Assembly (NCBI GenBank): GCA_013396635.1
Contig: WBMW01005029.1
Location: forward strand, 1,458,896-1,522,895
Direction: 5' to 3'
Source: Penelope pileata
Lineage: Eukaryota; Chordata; Aves; Galliformes; Cracidae
Length of the DNA: 64,000 nucleotides
The notes under the pieces are model-generated. The model had not been told where the DNA came from. It worked only from the letters and a program-made list of their open reading frames with translations, and ran no database searches. This document shows, in pieces, positions 1 to 12,607 of the stretch. How positions within the stretch are numbered: the first letter of the stretch is position 1; the number at the start of each line of letters is the position of its first letter. The position numbers and the translations under genes are program-made.

Positions 1-2976
1 AAAAAAAAAAAAAAAAAAACCAACCACCCCAGACTCCAATGGAAGGAAAATTCTGATGTATGTATTACTGCATTTGGACTTAAACCATACTTATACCACA
101 TAATTGATAAAGGTATAAAAAAGCTCACAAAAATCCCACAACAAACCTTAAATTCCTGAAAGGAACGTATGAATCTATAAACACATCAAATTTTACCTTC
201 ATGTTTCTCTCTGCAAGGTTAGCAGGACAGCTGGATTTGTATTTTCTACACAACTCAGTGACGGTTCAAGTGAACATTTTTCTAACATGTATCTGCTTAG
301 TTAAGACTGAACCAGAGAATTTCATTGTTCCTCTTCAAGAATATTCAAGAACTAGGGCAAATTTCCGATCTGCTGGACCATACCTAGTTTGTGATGCCAA
401 AAGATTCAAATGAAGGCTCCAATCCTGCAACTGGATCTGTGTGAATAGTTGATAGGGCATAGAAGCAGCTTCATATAAGTAAAAAGGAATGCCTGATCAT
501 CACTTTGAGGTGTTTCTGTATTTATCCTTGAAACATCCTTGAAACAAACTCAGCACTATTTGCAGTGCTAAGCATCTTCTTACAGTGACAATCAATGTAT
601 AGAGGTTAGTTCAGTTCTAACGATCAAATACATAATTATCAGCCATTTTACTGAAAACACCAATGCAGTTACACAACTTCTGAAAAGCACACTTTTTTTT
701 TTCAGGTGGCTACATTAACAAATTCAGCTATAACATTAATTTGTACCAAAAAGCGACTCAAACCATAATGTTTTCCACAGCTGTAAACAATATAAATGTT
801 TAAGTAGAACATACAACACTTCCTGATCTATACCACTACTCTAATACCCTACTCTAAATCTGTATTTTTGAGTCATAAATTTTCAACAGCCTAAACATCC
901 TTATGCTAGTGTAGTTGTAGCAGCACAGCTATAGTTCATGTTCTGTCAGCATTTCCTTTATAAGCTACATTCTTCAAGTTTGCTCCTTGGTCATAAAATT
1001 TCATGGTTGTTTGAAACTTTGTGTAGAAATTCTTACGCTTAAAGCTAATTTTAAGAAGTAAACTTCGATATATTTCATTATTTCAGTTGAATTTCCTTGG
1101 ATTATTTTTAAGAGGACAGCAAAGTAGAAGTAAAAAAAGAGCACTTTTAACATCAACTTTTTTTTTTTTAAAACCATAAGGCACAGACCACAAATACTTA
1201 AATTAGAAAAATAAAGCAGGTTAAATATATAGTTGTGTAGAACTTGTATAATTTACAAGATACACAAAGTTTGATTTATTATTTAAATGTAGACACAGAA
1301 ATAGACACAGAATACAAATACTACTCATTTGATCACTAAACCTAGCAGCTCATTTCTGAGGTTTAACATTTCAGCTGCTTTAAGAGTCCTCAAATACAGA
1401 AGTCTGATGTATGCAGAGTACTGTTTGCCAAGATGTCAGTATCTGCATGTTCAAAACCACTGTCCCAATCCAGAAAGAACACTGGAGCATTGGTGTATTT
1501 CACTTAAAATGGGAAATATATACACAAGGTTTCAGGATCATGTAAATTCTACAGTCAAGTCACAAATCTGAAAAAAGTTTCTTAAATGGAAACACTGACA
1601 CAACCTTCACTATAGTATTGCAAATAGGAACGCTATTTTATAAATCTTAAAATGACTTTTTTTTCCAAGTAGGAGTGGAACTATTATTGTAACAAGGGAT
1701 CGATTATAAATACAGTACCTATACTTCAAATTTCAAACAAAGTCCACTTGTTTGATTTTCTCAGGCTTACCTTTATTGTCTTTACAAAAACCAAAGAAAA
1801 CATGAGTAGTCAAATTTTAAAGGAACTACTTTTCACAGTACTTTCTTTCACCTAGCTTGGAGAATATTATAATTGTCTGTTGGGAAGATTGTTACAGAGG
1901 GTTCCTAATGATTAAAAAAAATGCCACTAGTAAAGCTTTTCTTTATTATTGTTCTTAACTTTTTAAAATAACGATTGTATTTGCAGCTTCATAATTTTAC
2001 GCTTAGGTGCAGTGGATGTTTTTCCATCGGCACAAGGAAAGAGATCTTGAACTATAAATCTCTCCTCATCTGAAAATTCCAGCAATAAAAGTTCTTACGA
2101 TTGGTAAAGGCAATCACAGCAGTTCATTCCAATCAGAACCTTTGGATCTGGACCAAAGGACCACTGACCGTCAGTTTTATGATACATCTCTCATATATCA
2201 AGAGATCTGTATCAAGAATTTCTATGATTCTATAATTTGCCCTTGCCTAATGGTCCTGCCAATTTCAAGCCCTGACTGTACATGTATTCTCTAACTGGAA
2301 TCAGTGGCTACAAAGCGGCCAGCGTATCGTTAGTCACAATACAACAGTAAGGTTGTGAACATACCTGAGCAATGTTCAAGGTCTAGAGCATTGGAGGATG
2401 GGCAGGACAAGACAGGACAGAACAAAAATAAAGGAAGAAAAAAAGAAAAGACAAAACAGTGACTATGAGGCCAGCCTCAAGGATCCCCAAGTCAGACTAA
2501 GCCCTCCCATACTAAGGAACAACAACAACAACAAAAAAAAGCATAAAACAAAACCCAGCTTTCCACTATTCTAGTATTGTAACATGCCAATGTAACAAAA
2601 TACAATGTTTTGAAAACTACTGACGTGAACAATAATCATTTCCTGTTTTTGAGCTAGCAGACTTCTACTGTCTGTCAAAGGTGTACTTGAGGCTGGCCTT
2701 ATAGGAAAAAAAAGCAATGCAAAAAAAAAATCATATTTTAAATCTCTACTTTTCAATTTAACATTCGTAAAGCAATATACAAATGATAGGAACAACAGTG
2801 TCCAATTAACCTAATATGATCTCATCAAAAAAAAATTAAAAAAAAGTAAAAATAAAAAAAAAATCACTCTCTGGACCTAAACTGTTTTGCTTAGTTAGCT
2901 ATAGCAAAGAAAAGAGAAAAAGAATAGTGCAGATTCTATGCAGAATTAAATCACACATTACAGCGTAGTACAGTAC
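1..2976. other. MED23 intron 10 (incomplete), no coding sequence seen
   Basis: AT-rich intron with many A or T homopolymers: the window opens with 19 A, there is an (AAC)n run near 2520, and poly-A stretches at about 2820-2865. I searched the minus strand for the next MED23 segment and found none. No repeat family is recognised. Confidence 0.7.
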
Positions 2977-3072
2977 CTGCTTATTCAGACCTAGCATATT
3001 GCAGACCATATCCCTTGAATACGGTTGTTCCAGCACATATCTCAACAAAGCAGTCTGTGGCTCAAACAGATC
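2977..3072 (-). CDS. MED23: MED23 exon 10 (residues 261-292)
   Basis: A 96-nt phase-0 exon encoding DLFEPQTALLRYVLEQPYS through MLGLNKQ, preceded by a long poly-T/gaag acceptor tract (3073-3090). It is the last MED23 exon I can find. The next expected segment (HKQRCPVLED in mammals) is not visible before position 1. Confidence 0.94.
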
Positions 3073-6000
3073 CTTCAAAAAAAAAAAAAAAAAGCAAACA
3101 CATACAAACATATATTGCCTCAAGATAATGGTTAATATTATCATTTAACCAAGTTAAGCAACATAGCAAGGAGTGTTTTACCCATGCAGATTTATCTATG
3201 CAAATCTTTTCTCCTCTCTGATACCCAAAAGGGGAAAATAACTGCAACTCTTCAGAGTCGAAGAGATTTTATGGGGACCAGATACAAAGGTACTCTTTAA
3301 TCAGTGGCATGCTTTCTGAAAATAGCCTTGAGATGCTGTGAGCAGGACTCTGGAAGATCATCAAGAACAAAAGGAAGCTAGGTAAGACAACTGAGGAACC
3401 ACATGACCAAGATCATAAAAGTCATGAATGGCATGAAGAAAGCAGATATGGAACTGCTCACTGTATTTTCCAAGATCTGAATCACTTTAAAGAAAAAAAG
3501 TTATGAGGAGCTCAATTTAAAACAAATACAAGTTGTTGATTGTTTACACAACATGAAGTTGAACTCCTTGTCAAAAAGATATTGAGTATGCTAAAAGTTC
3601 ACATGGGCTCAAAAGGAGACTGACCAAATAACTGTAAAATGAGGAGTTATTAAATATATAGTAACCAAGCCTGTCTCAGGCAATTCCCCAAATGAGAACA
3701 GCTGTACATTGTGAGCAGCTATGTGTCATGCTAACTCCATATCCTTCCTTGGACACCTACGATAGTGAGGATGGTATACCAGACAACTGGTCAACAATTG
3801 GGACTTCCGTCCTGATTCTTTACAGTTCTCAAATTCTTTCAATACACTGTTTCATACTCCAGAACTTTAAGTTTACATAAGCCAACTTACATTTACATTT
3901 GAATTGTAAAATTCTCTTTCCTATGGAATAACAAAGAAGAAATTACCTTCCTATTCTCTTTCATCTCCTCACTCCTAAGCTAGTTTTCAATCAATTCTCT
4001 GCTCTGACTTGCTCCCACATGCACGCACTGACAAAGAACATGAAATGTCTCCTTCAGCATCCTGTGCAGCAGTTACACCACATGCTACTTTAAAGGTCCT
4101 CCACATGCAGGTTGAGGTCATTGAAATACATAACGCAGCAAAAACACCTGCAGCTGCAATGCTAACCTGGCTGCAACAATAGGATATTCACAGCTGAATT
4201 TGTTTATCTCCTTATAAAACCTTTGTATTTCTTGAATATTACACACTTAAGAAGATCAGTAAGGCATACCTTATCATACGGTAAGAGACCTTTCAAAGGA
4301 AAACGAAGAGTTGTGGGATCCAGCTTCCATGAGTTACACATGGCACCTGAGTTATTTACCACAGGAAGAAGACTACAGCGACCTACGTGCAATGAAACAT
4401 TATGAATTCTAAAATAGTCAAACTGTCCCACTGTTGATCATTCTGATGCAAAAACTGGTTCAGCCACTTTTATGCTCTCCTTAAACTTCCACTGTTTAAA
4501 TCTTTTTACCATAAGATTGCTTCAGGCTGATTTTATTTTTCCAATAGATAGTTTAACTTTTCAGCTAGTAAAATATCTAATGAATTAAATCCTATCTAGA
4601 CTGGGTACACTGAAAATAAGAAGTATTTGCAAGAATTAATCTAAAATTAACATTAATTCCCATGAGAAAAATCACAGCACTTCAGGTTGTATGTTAAACC
4701 ACAAAAAAGTTGCTCCATAAATTGTCAGCTTTATTCCACCTTGAGAGGAGCAACTTCTGTGCCCAAAGACCTGTTAGTTTACCCAAAGACTGTTCTAACG
4801 CCATTGCTCGACCTAGGGATTAGATTTTGGTTCACTAACTCTTCCCAAAAAAATGATATTACTAATCTAGGTATATAGTCTATTCTTTCAATTTTCCTTC
4901 TTTCATCCCCTTAGACAAACTGTGGGCAGGTTTCTGTTCAAGACAAATTCAGTCAAATGTAAGCATCTGTGCCCCAGTTACAGTCAATGGAGATCTCATC
5001 AACTAAGTCAGTGTAGGCCGTGATTCAGCAGACTGCATAGCCACAGTTTTTTGTAGGATAAATTTAAACAGACAGTGTAGATTACACACCTGGGATTTAT
5101 TTCAGTTGCTTAAGCACAAGTATCTGTACCAAGCCCCTAGGGCACCTGAGTGTAAGTATCTAAGTTTAGGTGCCTTAACTTTGACCTAAATCTCACCGTC
5201 ACTTCAGTGACTTCTGTTGTCCAAACTGACCATATCACCATCATATATACCATAAATATTTATATCTTCCTCTCAACTGTTTTTATACATGTAGAATAAC
5301 TACATGCTTTGGAAACAAAATGCTTTGGGACAATATAGATGATTTTACATCTTTCATCTCTGCACCAAAAAAGTTCAGTCGCAATAAAACTAGCTCATAG
5401 CTAAGAAATAATGAAGCTGTCATTAAAGCAAATAGAAGATATTTTTATCTTTTTAAAGAAAACAGCAAGAGTCATCACAATCAAAACAGCTAAACTTCAC
5501 TACGATTTCTAGCAACAAATTAAGGTGAGCTTTTCTTTCATGGAAGAGAACTAGTACTCAACTAGGAAAGAAATATTTGCACAGAGGTCTGCAATAATAG
5601 GGGTGAGGCTGAGCAGCTACAAAAGCTCCAGTGGAAGCTGAAATGAGAAAGCATTCTATGACTAACATACCAGCAGATCTATTAGAGTTTAAGCTCAAGA
5701 TGTTTAAACTTAGAAAAGCTATGATTTTCATAAGGTCTACTCTGGTTAGGAACTATATAGCCACATTAACAAGAAGTACACCTTCATTATCAGCTTGTAG
5801 TCAAAATACAAAAACTGAAGTGAAGGGAGTCTGAAAATAAACTAACAAAAGGAAATATACTACATGAAACAGAAGAAGGTTATATGAAACAAAATAGCTA
5901 GTTAATTTGTTTTGAAGTCATTCTCTTACCACAAATGGAATTTATTCTTGCTGTGGGTCTGAAGGTATCCACAAAGTCCGATACTAAATTACCTAGTAAC

Positions 6001-9000
6001 TGCGTGAGAAGAGGAGAAAAAAATAAGAGTTTAAGTTGCATATATTGATAAGAAAAACTCAAGACTAAAAATGTTTACACATTTTAGTAAGATAAACAGA
6101 ACTGTACTGAAATAACTAGCTCCCAACACATTTCAACAAGTCAGAAAAATAATCCAGAATCTAAAAACCAGAAAAGAAAAAGTGCAACTTTTTATATAAA
6201 GATGATGCAAATATTTTGCATAACTGAACTTAAACATGCAAAAATCAACACTGCTCAGCATTTTAGAATGAGCTGTCTTATTCTACCACAGAGAGAACAC
6301 AAGCTGGTCTCTAAGCATTACCTGTATTTACAAATGTGTTCAACAAAACCAGCTCAGTGCTTCAAGAGTTTTGAACACCAGGCTAAGGGTCAAAACCGTG
6401 CCATCAATTTCATGCAAGAACACAGGGAGCTGCTGATGCAATCACAAGCCTACATCTTTAATTCAGATGCCTAAACATAGGACTTACAGCTCAATAAAAG
6501 GTTTTAAATCATCTTCTTACACTTGCTCAAAAAACAAAGAAAACCCGTAACCACATTTTGGTTTTCTTAGAGCAAAACTCTATTACATGAATTTGTATCT
6601 TGTCATTACCCAATGGGGAAGTTTTCCTTCAGGATATAGTTTTCTGATTTCTGTAACTGCAAAGTAGGCAGGTAACAAACATGCATTTCTTTCCAAAATG
6701 TAGGCTACCACCTGTAAGTAGGAAAATATCAATGTGAAAAGCCTATGGATACGATAAAGAAAGATGTAGCCTGTCTACTACCCTGAGAAAGCCCTCACAA
6801 GTATGTATCAGTAAGAACTAAAATTTTTTCTTCAGTTCTACTCTAACAGTACATTAGATTAAAACCCGTTTTTAATTCTAGAGTAAGTTAGCTCTGTTCA
6901 AACTGAAGCAAATTTGTGCCTTAATGTCTGCCTACAAAACGCTGAAAACAACTAGTACTTTCACTAAAAAAAAAAAAAGGAAGTTAATCTCAGTATTTTC
7001 TCTCATACAGCTTAACTCAGTAAGTCAAACGTGGGGTCTGACTCTTCTTTATCTGCAACATCCCTCAAATGCTCCTCATGTGAGGTTTATAGCAATTACA
7101 GAAAGAATCAAAAACCACGTCTTCACTGTTGATCCACGCCAATTCTCAAAGAAAGCCACCCCAGCTACGAATGATGATGAGCGGCAAAAGAATGAGGCCT
7201 ATCTCCCTCTAGAGTGATGAATAAAATTCAGATTATTACCTCTCTTGCTGCCAGAAGCTGCTGCACAACAGCTGAGCTCACAGTGTTTGGAATTGTTAAG
7301 ATTTTCTCTAGGATCACTTTCAACAGATCGCGTACACCCTAAAAGAAAGCAAACAACATTAATGTTCCCAGATATTTACTTCTAGAAGAAAGCTGATGCA
7401 ATGAATGTGGTCAGATAGCATTTTCAGCAAAATCAGCTGTTTGTTGCTACGTCAGAAGACACTGCCAGTGAAAGTGTGAATGCTAGTGACACTAAACCCC
7501 TTATGGAATTTCTCAATCTTAGCATATCCCAGATGAGAAAAATAACTGTTGAAATTCTTATGTGCATCCAGAGACACCCAAAATTCAATGGCTTATACAG
7601 ACTGTCTGGAGTACAATCTTGCGGTTTATGGTTTTTGTTCTAACACACCTACTAATCCTGGTGAGGTGGTCTTCTGCAAGAGATGCATGGTTTTCTACTA
7701 CTTCTGTTCAATTTGTACCTTGCTGAAGACTCAGCTTTCAGTACCCTATTCCTACATAGCAACAAAGAGCAGAGCAGATGCAAGAATTTCAGCCTTAATG
7801 CTTGATAGTATTATTTTTCTACGTGTACCACTCATGCAATTGCTTTAGGGTCATTTAGCTTGCAACCAATAAAGGACAGAAGATGACTGTGTAGTAAAAA
7901 AGAGAGAAGCAAGAGTTGTACAGCTGTACAGAATTACCTATTAAAGTAAAACTCGGTTACGAGAAAGTGTTAATGCTGGTCTCACTGAATTATTTCTGTC
8001 ATTAACAAAGCCTATGTTGAAACACTAAGTCACCAGCACAAGGTTATAAAAACAAAGTCAGAAAGTAATGAACCGTCTCACAAAGAAAGGAATATGGGGA
8101 AAATACCTTGTAGTCCACACCTCCAATGATCTTCCGGACCAATTTAAATGTTAATGCCCACAACTGTGTCCTTTCCCATTCCAGTGTATCAGAGTTTATC
8201 AGAGATTCACAAACCATCCTAGCAGAAGATGACAACGTAAGAATAAATGACAGGCAATAAGCATGTGCTCTCCAGCAATACTTTAACAGTAACAATACTT
8301 TAACCTCATAGAACACCTTTAATATTCAATTTCAACTCACTGATTCATCGTGTCTTAGCTTACCTCGGTGGCAAAAGCCCAGTTTCAACTGCCATTGCTA
8401 AACAATCATAAAGAAAAGAAATTCTTTTAGGACTGTGCTGGCTGTGAATGAATCTTACAATCCACTGGACACATTGTTCATGGGATTCCTGAAAAAGCAG
8501 CAAATGGGGGAAGTAATGTATTTGCAGGCAGTGAAACAAATCATAAAATTCACAAAAAGTCCTACTAGGAAGAAATTAAACTGACAGGTGATATGAACAA
8601 GATTTAACATGTTACAAGTCCAGTTGTCCAACATCCAGTTTTCCCTACAAGTCATTTGATGTAATATTGGAAACACTTCCCACTGAAGTCATACCTCATT
8701 TCTGTAGAATGGAATAAAATAGAACTGAATTACATTATTCTTCACTTTTCACAGTTACAATCAAATTCATCTTCAAATGAAGATGAGTAGGTCCCACATT
8801 ACAGGAAGAATGCCTAGCAGTAGCTAACTTGAGAAGGTTATTTTTGAACACAAACATTATTTCCATTTTCTTTTTCTTACTCATTCACTTCTACCAAAAA
8901 ATCTTTTAACAAACAACTTTTTTACTGTTATATTTTCAGCTGGTTATCTTTACCAGAAATGCATAGCAACTTTTTCTAAACAACTATATAGTCCCAGTAA

Positions 9001-11493
9001 GGTCAAAGCTAATCCTTTCCTTGCAGAGTCTTCCAATATTCCTTACTATGCCATTTCTGAAATCAGATTCTGAATGACTGGAAACTGACCTTATAGCTTA
9101 AGCGTTTGTCTACTACCCAAGGTTTTACTATAGCCAAAAAAAAAAGTACGTAAAGTATATTGAAGAAACAAATTAAGCACTGACCTGGGAAAGACTGCTC
9201 CAGAACTGTCTAAAAGCACCCAGGCAGCTGATCAGTTTGGTCCTCTCATCTTCAGGAGTGTCCATAAACATACTAATGCAAATGAGAAATTTGGTTATTA
9301 GCACCATAGCAAAGAAAGAGCACAGTTAGAAGAATACACTTATACAGAAAGTCAAGAACAAATAAGCTAACATTACACTCACCCAGGAAAAGCTTCTTCA
9401 ATTACCTCTGTTTTCTGCAAGAGAAAAAGCCAGAGTGAGCTACTGTGAACAGGTTTTCGGTCAGTGTCTCACCAACAGGATGTAACACTAAAGAACAACA
9501 GTCATACTGTTAGGGGACTGTATCAGAAGCAGATACATTTCTTCTGTTATGTTACACTCTCAGCGCTGAGGTTGTGTTGCTTTCAAACAATGTGCCTCAA
9601 GGCTCCAGGTTAAGGCTTCCTTCTTCCCTCCTTATAAACACCTAGACATTAATTCATGTCCCAAAGTTGTAGAAATTGTTAAATTCTCTAACTGAAGCTC
9701 TTCTTTCACTAAGAAATCAGCTTTCCACAGCATTATTTTAATGCATCAGCAAAGAAGTTCTTGAAAATACCAGTCCATAACTCCTTTTGCTTTCTGTAGG
9801 AAGTTCATGTTATGCTCAGATGCGATCTGCAATTGACCACTATTCATTTTCATTGTTATACAGAAGAAATAAGAGTGTGCAAAAAAGAAAAAAAATCTGG
9901 TGATCCTTCTAATTTGCAAAGCCTGGGAATGACTATCTATGTCACTCCTGGCCTTCTCAAGGCACGAAGGAGAACTGACACTCATCTGTTTCACACAAAA
10001 ACCTAAGCAAGTTTCACTGCTGTCCATGAAGTCAGCAATAGCAGCGGTGAAAGTGACAAATTGATATTCTCTCAGTTATAGCTTCAAGAACACAATCAAG
10101 GTTTGTCAGAACTTTATTGTTGTTGTTGGTCCATAACAATTCTAGGCAAAAACCTCTGCTCAAAAGAAAAAAAAAAAGGCAGCGACAACACAGTCAAATC
10201 ATGTTAAACATGCGAAAACACAACATGAATGGCAATGCCAAAAACATTCAGGTACGGACAAATAATACGTCACAACCTTAACATCATTTAAAGAAAAGTA
10301 CATCTTGCATTTTATAACACACACTTAGAAAAGAAAATTCTGCCTTCCAACTCCTGAAATTCACCATTTGGACACCGTGTTAGGTCACACTGCTCTACAA
10401 GCCCTATGTACCCCTTCCAGTTCAGACACCACCAGCAGCACCAGACTTCATGCTGAAGTGTCAGTCAGGCTCCTGCTCAAGACTTCCTCAGCCAATGTCA
10501 CCCAGCATTCTTGGCCACAACACTAACAGCCACGAAGACCCAAATCTACCAAGAAACTGCCCAGGGGACTGCCTTACTAATTAGCTCATGGTGCTTACTC
10601 ATCCTCCTCTTCCTTACTCTGCTCACGGCATCTCTCTCCTTGCAAGCTCCACCATGCCGAACACCAACGCCCAGCAATTTGCAGCAACAGGACACCTGTG
10701 CTTTAAGAAGCAATACTTCCGTGTTTTACAGACCTGTGCTTCATTTTCAGCCTCTTCTCCCAGGTAGCTAGCAACAGGATGAGCAGGAATGGCCTCAAGT
10801 TGCACCAGTGGAGGCTCAGGTTGGATAGTAGGGAAAACCGCTCTGAGACAGTGGTCAAGCACTGGCACAGGCTGCCCAGGGAGGTGGTGGAGTCACCATC
10901 CCTGGAAATGTTCAAGAAATGTGGTACTAAAGGACATGATTTAGTGCTTGAGAAGGCAATCTTGGTGGCAGGCGGATGGCTGGACCCAACTAGATCAACC
11001 TCTTGGAAGCCTTTCCCAACCTTACCGATTCTATGATTCTGTTTTACCAGGGCCATGGTGGAGGCACACTTCCAAGATTCCCTCACACCATTTCGTTTAA
11101 TTAAGAACATCACCTCCCCAAGGCAGGCATCACCTCCCACTCCACTTCTCAACGCCTCCATAAACCACGTTTATCCTGCGGTAAATTCAGGACGCTACCG
11201 CCCAGCTTAGGAAAAGCGACCGGCCGCCCCCTGCTTTGTGCCAGGTTCCGCCCCACAGGCGCTCAGCAGAGGAGATATCTCTGTTCTAAGAGCTCCTTTC
11301 CCCCTGCTCTCCCGGCCTCTCCCCGCACCGAGGGGCCTTTCCGCCCCGCCCCGCCTCCCGCCGCGGGCCCAGGGGGAGCGCAGGGCCCGTCGCGGGCCGC
11401 GGGATCCCGGCCGAGCCGCCCGCAAAGGCCGGAGCGCGGCCGGGAGGGACTCACCACCACCTCCTCGAAGATGCTCTGCAGCTGGGTCTCCAT
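2977..11493 (-). CDS. MED23: MED23, Mediator complex subunit 23, 5' part (exons 1-10), runs off the left edge
   Basis: MED23 is a large tail-module subunit of the nuclear Mediator complex, which relays signals from activators such as ELK1 to RNA polymerase II (family knowledge). Ten coding exons are visible on the minus strand: 11455-11493, 9383-9414, 9185-9272, 8364-8488, 8107-8218, 7240-7338, 6610-6711, 5930-5999, 4270-4382 and 2977-3072. Joined, they give one open frame of 292 codons, nearly identical to the vertebrate MED23 N terminus. Recognisable stretches are METQLQSIFEEVV, SLINSDTLEWERTQLWALTF, SICGRCSLLPVVNNSG and YSRDMVCNMLGLNKQ. All introns are GT-AG with consistent phase. About 1075 residues, the stop codon and the 3' UTR lie beyond position 1. 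The conserved start is at 11493; in-frame ATGs also occur at 11502 and 11514. No frameshift or stop is seen. Identification is very secure; only the exact start is open. Confidence 0.96.
4270..4382 (-). CDS. MED23: MED23 exon 9 (residues 223-260)
   Basis: Encodes RCSLLPVVNNSGAMCNSWK through LKGLLPYDK. It matches mammalian MED23 with two conservative changes. The acceptor (cattgcacgtag) has a weak pyrimidine tract. Confidence 0.94.
5930..5999 (-). CDS. MED23: MED23 exon 8 (residues 200-223)
   Basis: Encodes LLGNLVSDFVDTFRPTARI then NSIC and one base of Gly223. Donor gtaaga. Confidence 0.94.
6610..6711 (-). CDS. MED23: MED23 exon 7 (residues 166-199)
   Basis: A 102-nt phase-0 exon encoding VVAYILERNACLLPAYFAV through YPEGKLPHW. 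Consensus acceptor (ttacag) and donor (gtaatg). Confidence 0.95.
7240..7338 (-). CDS. MED23: MED23 exon 6 (residues 133-165)
   Basis: A 99-nt phase-0 exon encoding GVRDLLKVILEKILTIPN through VVQQLLAARE. Acceptor ctttcttttag, donor gtaata. Confidence 0.95.
8107..8218 (-). CDS. MED23: MED23 exon 5 (residues 95-132)
   Basis: Encodes MVCESLINSDTLEWERTQL and on to KIIGGVDYK, essentially identical to mammalian MED23 except Met for Leu at residue 96. Phase 2 in, phase 0 out. Confidence 0.95.
8364..8488 (-). CDS. MED23: MED23 exon 4 (residues 54-95)
   Basis: Starts in phase 0 with ESHEQCVQWIV and ends with ETGLLPP plus two bases of Arg95. Consensus acceptor (tttttcag) and donor (gtaagc). Confidence 0.93.
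9185..9272 (-). CDS. MED23: MED23 exon 3 (residues 24-53)
   Basis: Encodes MFMDTPEDERTKLISCLG followed by AFRQFWSSLSQ. It differs slightly from human (DERTK for DEKTK, FWSS for FWGG). The donor is gtcagt, slightly off consensus. Confidence 0.92.
9383..9414 (-). CDS. MED23: MED23 exon 2 (residues 14-24)
   Basis: A 32-nt exon between a cag acceptor and a gtgagt donor. It encodes KTEVIEEAFP and two bases of Gly24. The length and sequence match the mammalian protein at this point. Confidence 0.92.
9415..11454. other. MED23 intron 1
   Basis: First intron of MED23, read on the minus strand from the CpG-island donor. It holds a CR1 tail at 10763-11040. The part 10100-10760 is more CA/CT rich but shows no recognisable element or coding signal. 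Confidence 0.75.
10763..11040 (+). mobile_element. CR1 non-LTR retrotransposon 3' fragment
   Basis: Typical CR1 3' end in plus orientation, with ggcctcaagttgcaccag, the conserved aggctgcccagggaggtggt segment, and the terminal cgattctatgattct motif. It is 5'-truncated, as most avian CR1 copies are. It ends about 170 bp before the CpG island of MED23. Confidence 0.9.
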
Positions 11494-11830
11494 GGGCACC
11501 ATGGCGATCGCCATGGCCCCGTCGCCCGCGCCGGGCCGCAGCCACCCGGACCCTGCGACAGCCGGACTCGGCGCCGCGGTGCCCCGCCCCTGCCGGAAGT
11601 TCCCTCCCCCAGGCAGCAAAGGGCTTCCGGCGGGGCGGGGCGGCTGGGGTCCAGTCCCTGGGTGGGCCGGGCGGGCGGCCGGGCAGCGGCTGTTTGGTTC
11701 CGTGCTGCAGCCGCGGCGGTGCTGTTGGCCCGCAGCCCGTAAATTCACTGCCCGAGGCGAAACCCCGCCGTCCCGGCCGGGATCTTGTGCCCGAAGCAGC
11801 CCCGTGCCTTGGTTGGATTGCCGTGATTGA
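11210..11830 (-). promoter_or_regulatory. CpG-island promoter of MED23
   Basis: A sharply GC- and CpG-rich block in otherwise AT-rich DNA, covering MED23 exon 1 and its upstream side. It contains an ETS-type core ccggaagt at 11593-11600, GC boxes at 11582-11590 and 11632-11643, and a second cttccgg core at 11624-11630. There is no TATA box in a suitable place. This is typical of a TATA-less housekeeping promoter. The long ORFs here on both strands are by-products of high GC. Confidence 0.8.
11455..11493 (-). CDS. MED23: MED23 exon 1 (coding part, residues 1-13)
   Basis: Encodes METQLQSIFEEVV and ends at a consensus donor (gtgagt) at 11454. It lies inside the CpG island. Intron 1 is about 2.0 kb and ends at 9415. 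Confidence 0.93.
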
Positions 11831-12607
11831 CAGCAGCGGGCTGCTGTCAGCAGTGAGGAGTGGTGGGGAGGAGGGAGCGCGTACCCGTGTGCTGTTTGCC
11901 TGCGTGAGCATAGCGTGAGCGGTCTTTGGAAACAGAGAAGTGCTGCAGCTGGAATTTCATTTGCTCGTGTTGCTTCTGTAATTGCGTTGCCCCTGTCACA
12001 CCTCAAAGCGATTTATTCTATCAGAAGTGCCCGTTACGCTCCTCATGGCGCGCTGTGCCCTGGGCTTGGTGTACAGCCAGCGCGTGGGTGCAGCATCTGC
12101 CCGCAGCAGCCGCACTGCCTCATGTTTTCTCAGACGGCAACACCCTGGGGAGGCATCCCCTCTAAGTCCTTGCCAAACTCATATTGCATTTCCATTACAG
12201 TACTGGAAATGGAGCCCTGAAGTGGTGGTCTAATTCATCTTGATCTAATCTAATTCATCACTACCCTTACTTTCATCTGCCCTCCTGCCAGGTCGCACTC
12301 ACAGTAACAGCCGCTCCTGACCGTGCAGCTGCAGCCCTGAGATGCACCAAGCCACAATCTGCCCATGACTTTGTGCCAAATACAAGTTTATCCTGTATTA
12401 AGATCATCAACCAGCATCGATTGTACTTACTATGCCGGGCCAAATCTAACTGGTTACCTAAACTGTAATCTAACCTTAACTGGAGTCCTGTTCCACACAA
12501 GTTGGCCCAAATACTACACCCAATTTTGACTATTAAAATTGGATTACAAGGTAGTCTTGAACTCCCTTAGAGGTCCCAGCAGTGACACAATTCATACATT
12601 AACCTCT
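11831..12607. other. Intergenic spacer, left part
   Basis: Moderate-GC flank of the CpG island. Short ORFs exist, but none resembles a protein I recognise and no repeat family is evident. Confidence 0.5.

Noticed and set aside
1..2976. Next MED23 exon (HKQRCPVLED in mammals)
   Set aside because: Searched on the minus strand and not found; it must lie beyond the left edge.
10703..11161. A 152-codon antisense ORF
   Set aside because: It runs across the antisense strand of a CR1 tail; common artefact of these repeats.
11207..12006. Overlapping ORFs of 226-247 codons on both strands
   Set aside because: They lie in the MED23 CpG island, where high GC suppresses stops. The only real coding part is the 39-nt MED23 exon 1; the rest is Pro/Arg/Gly-rich noise.
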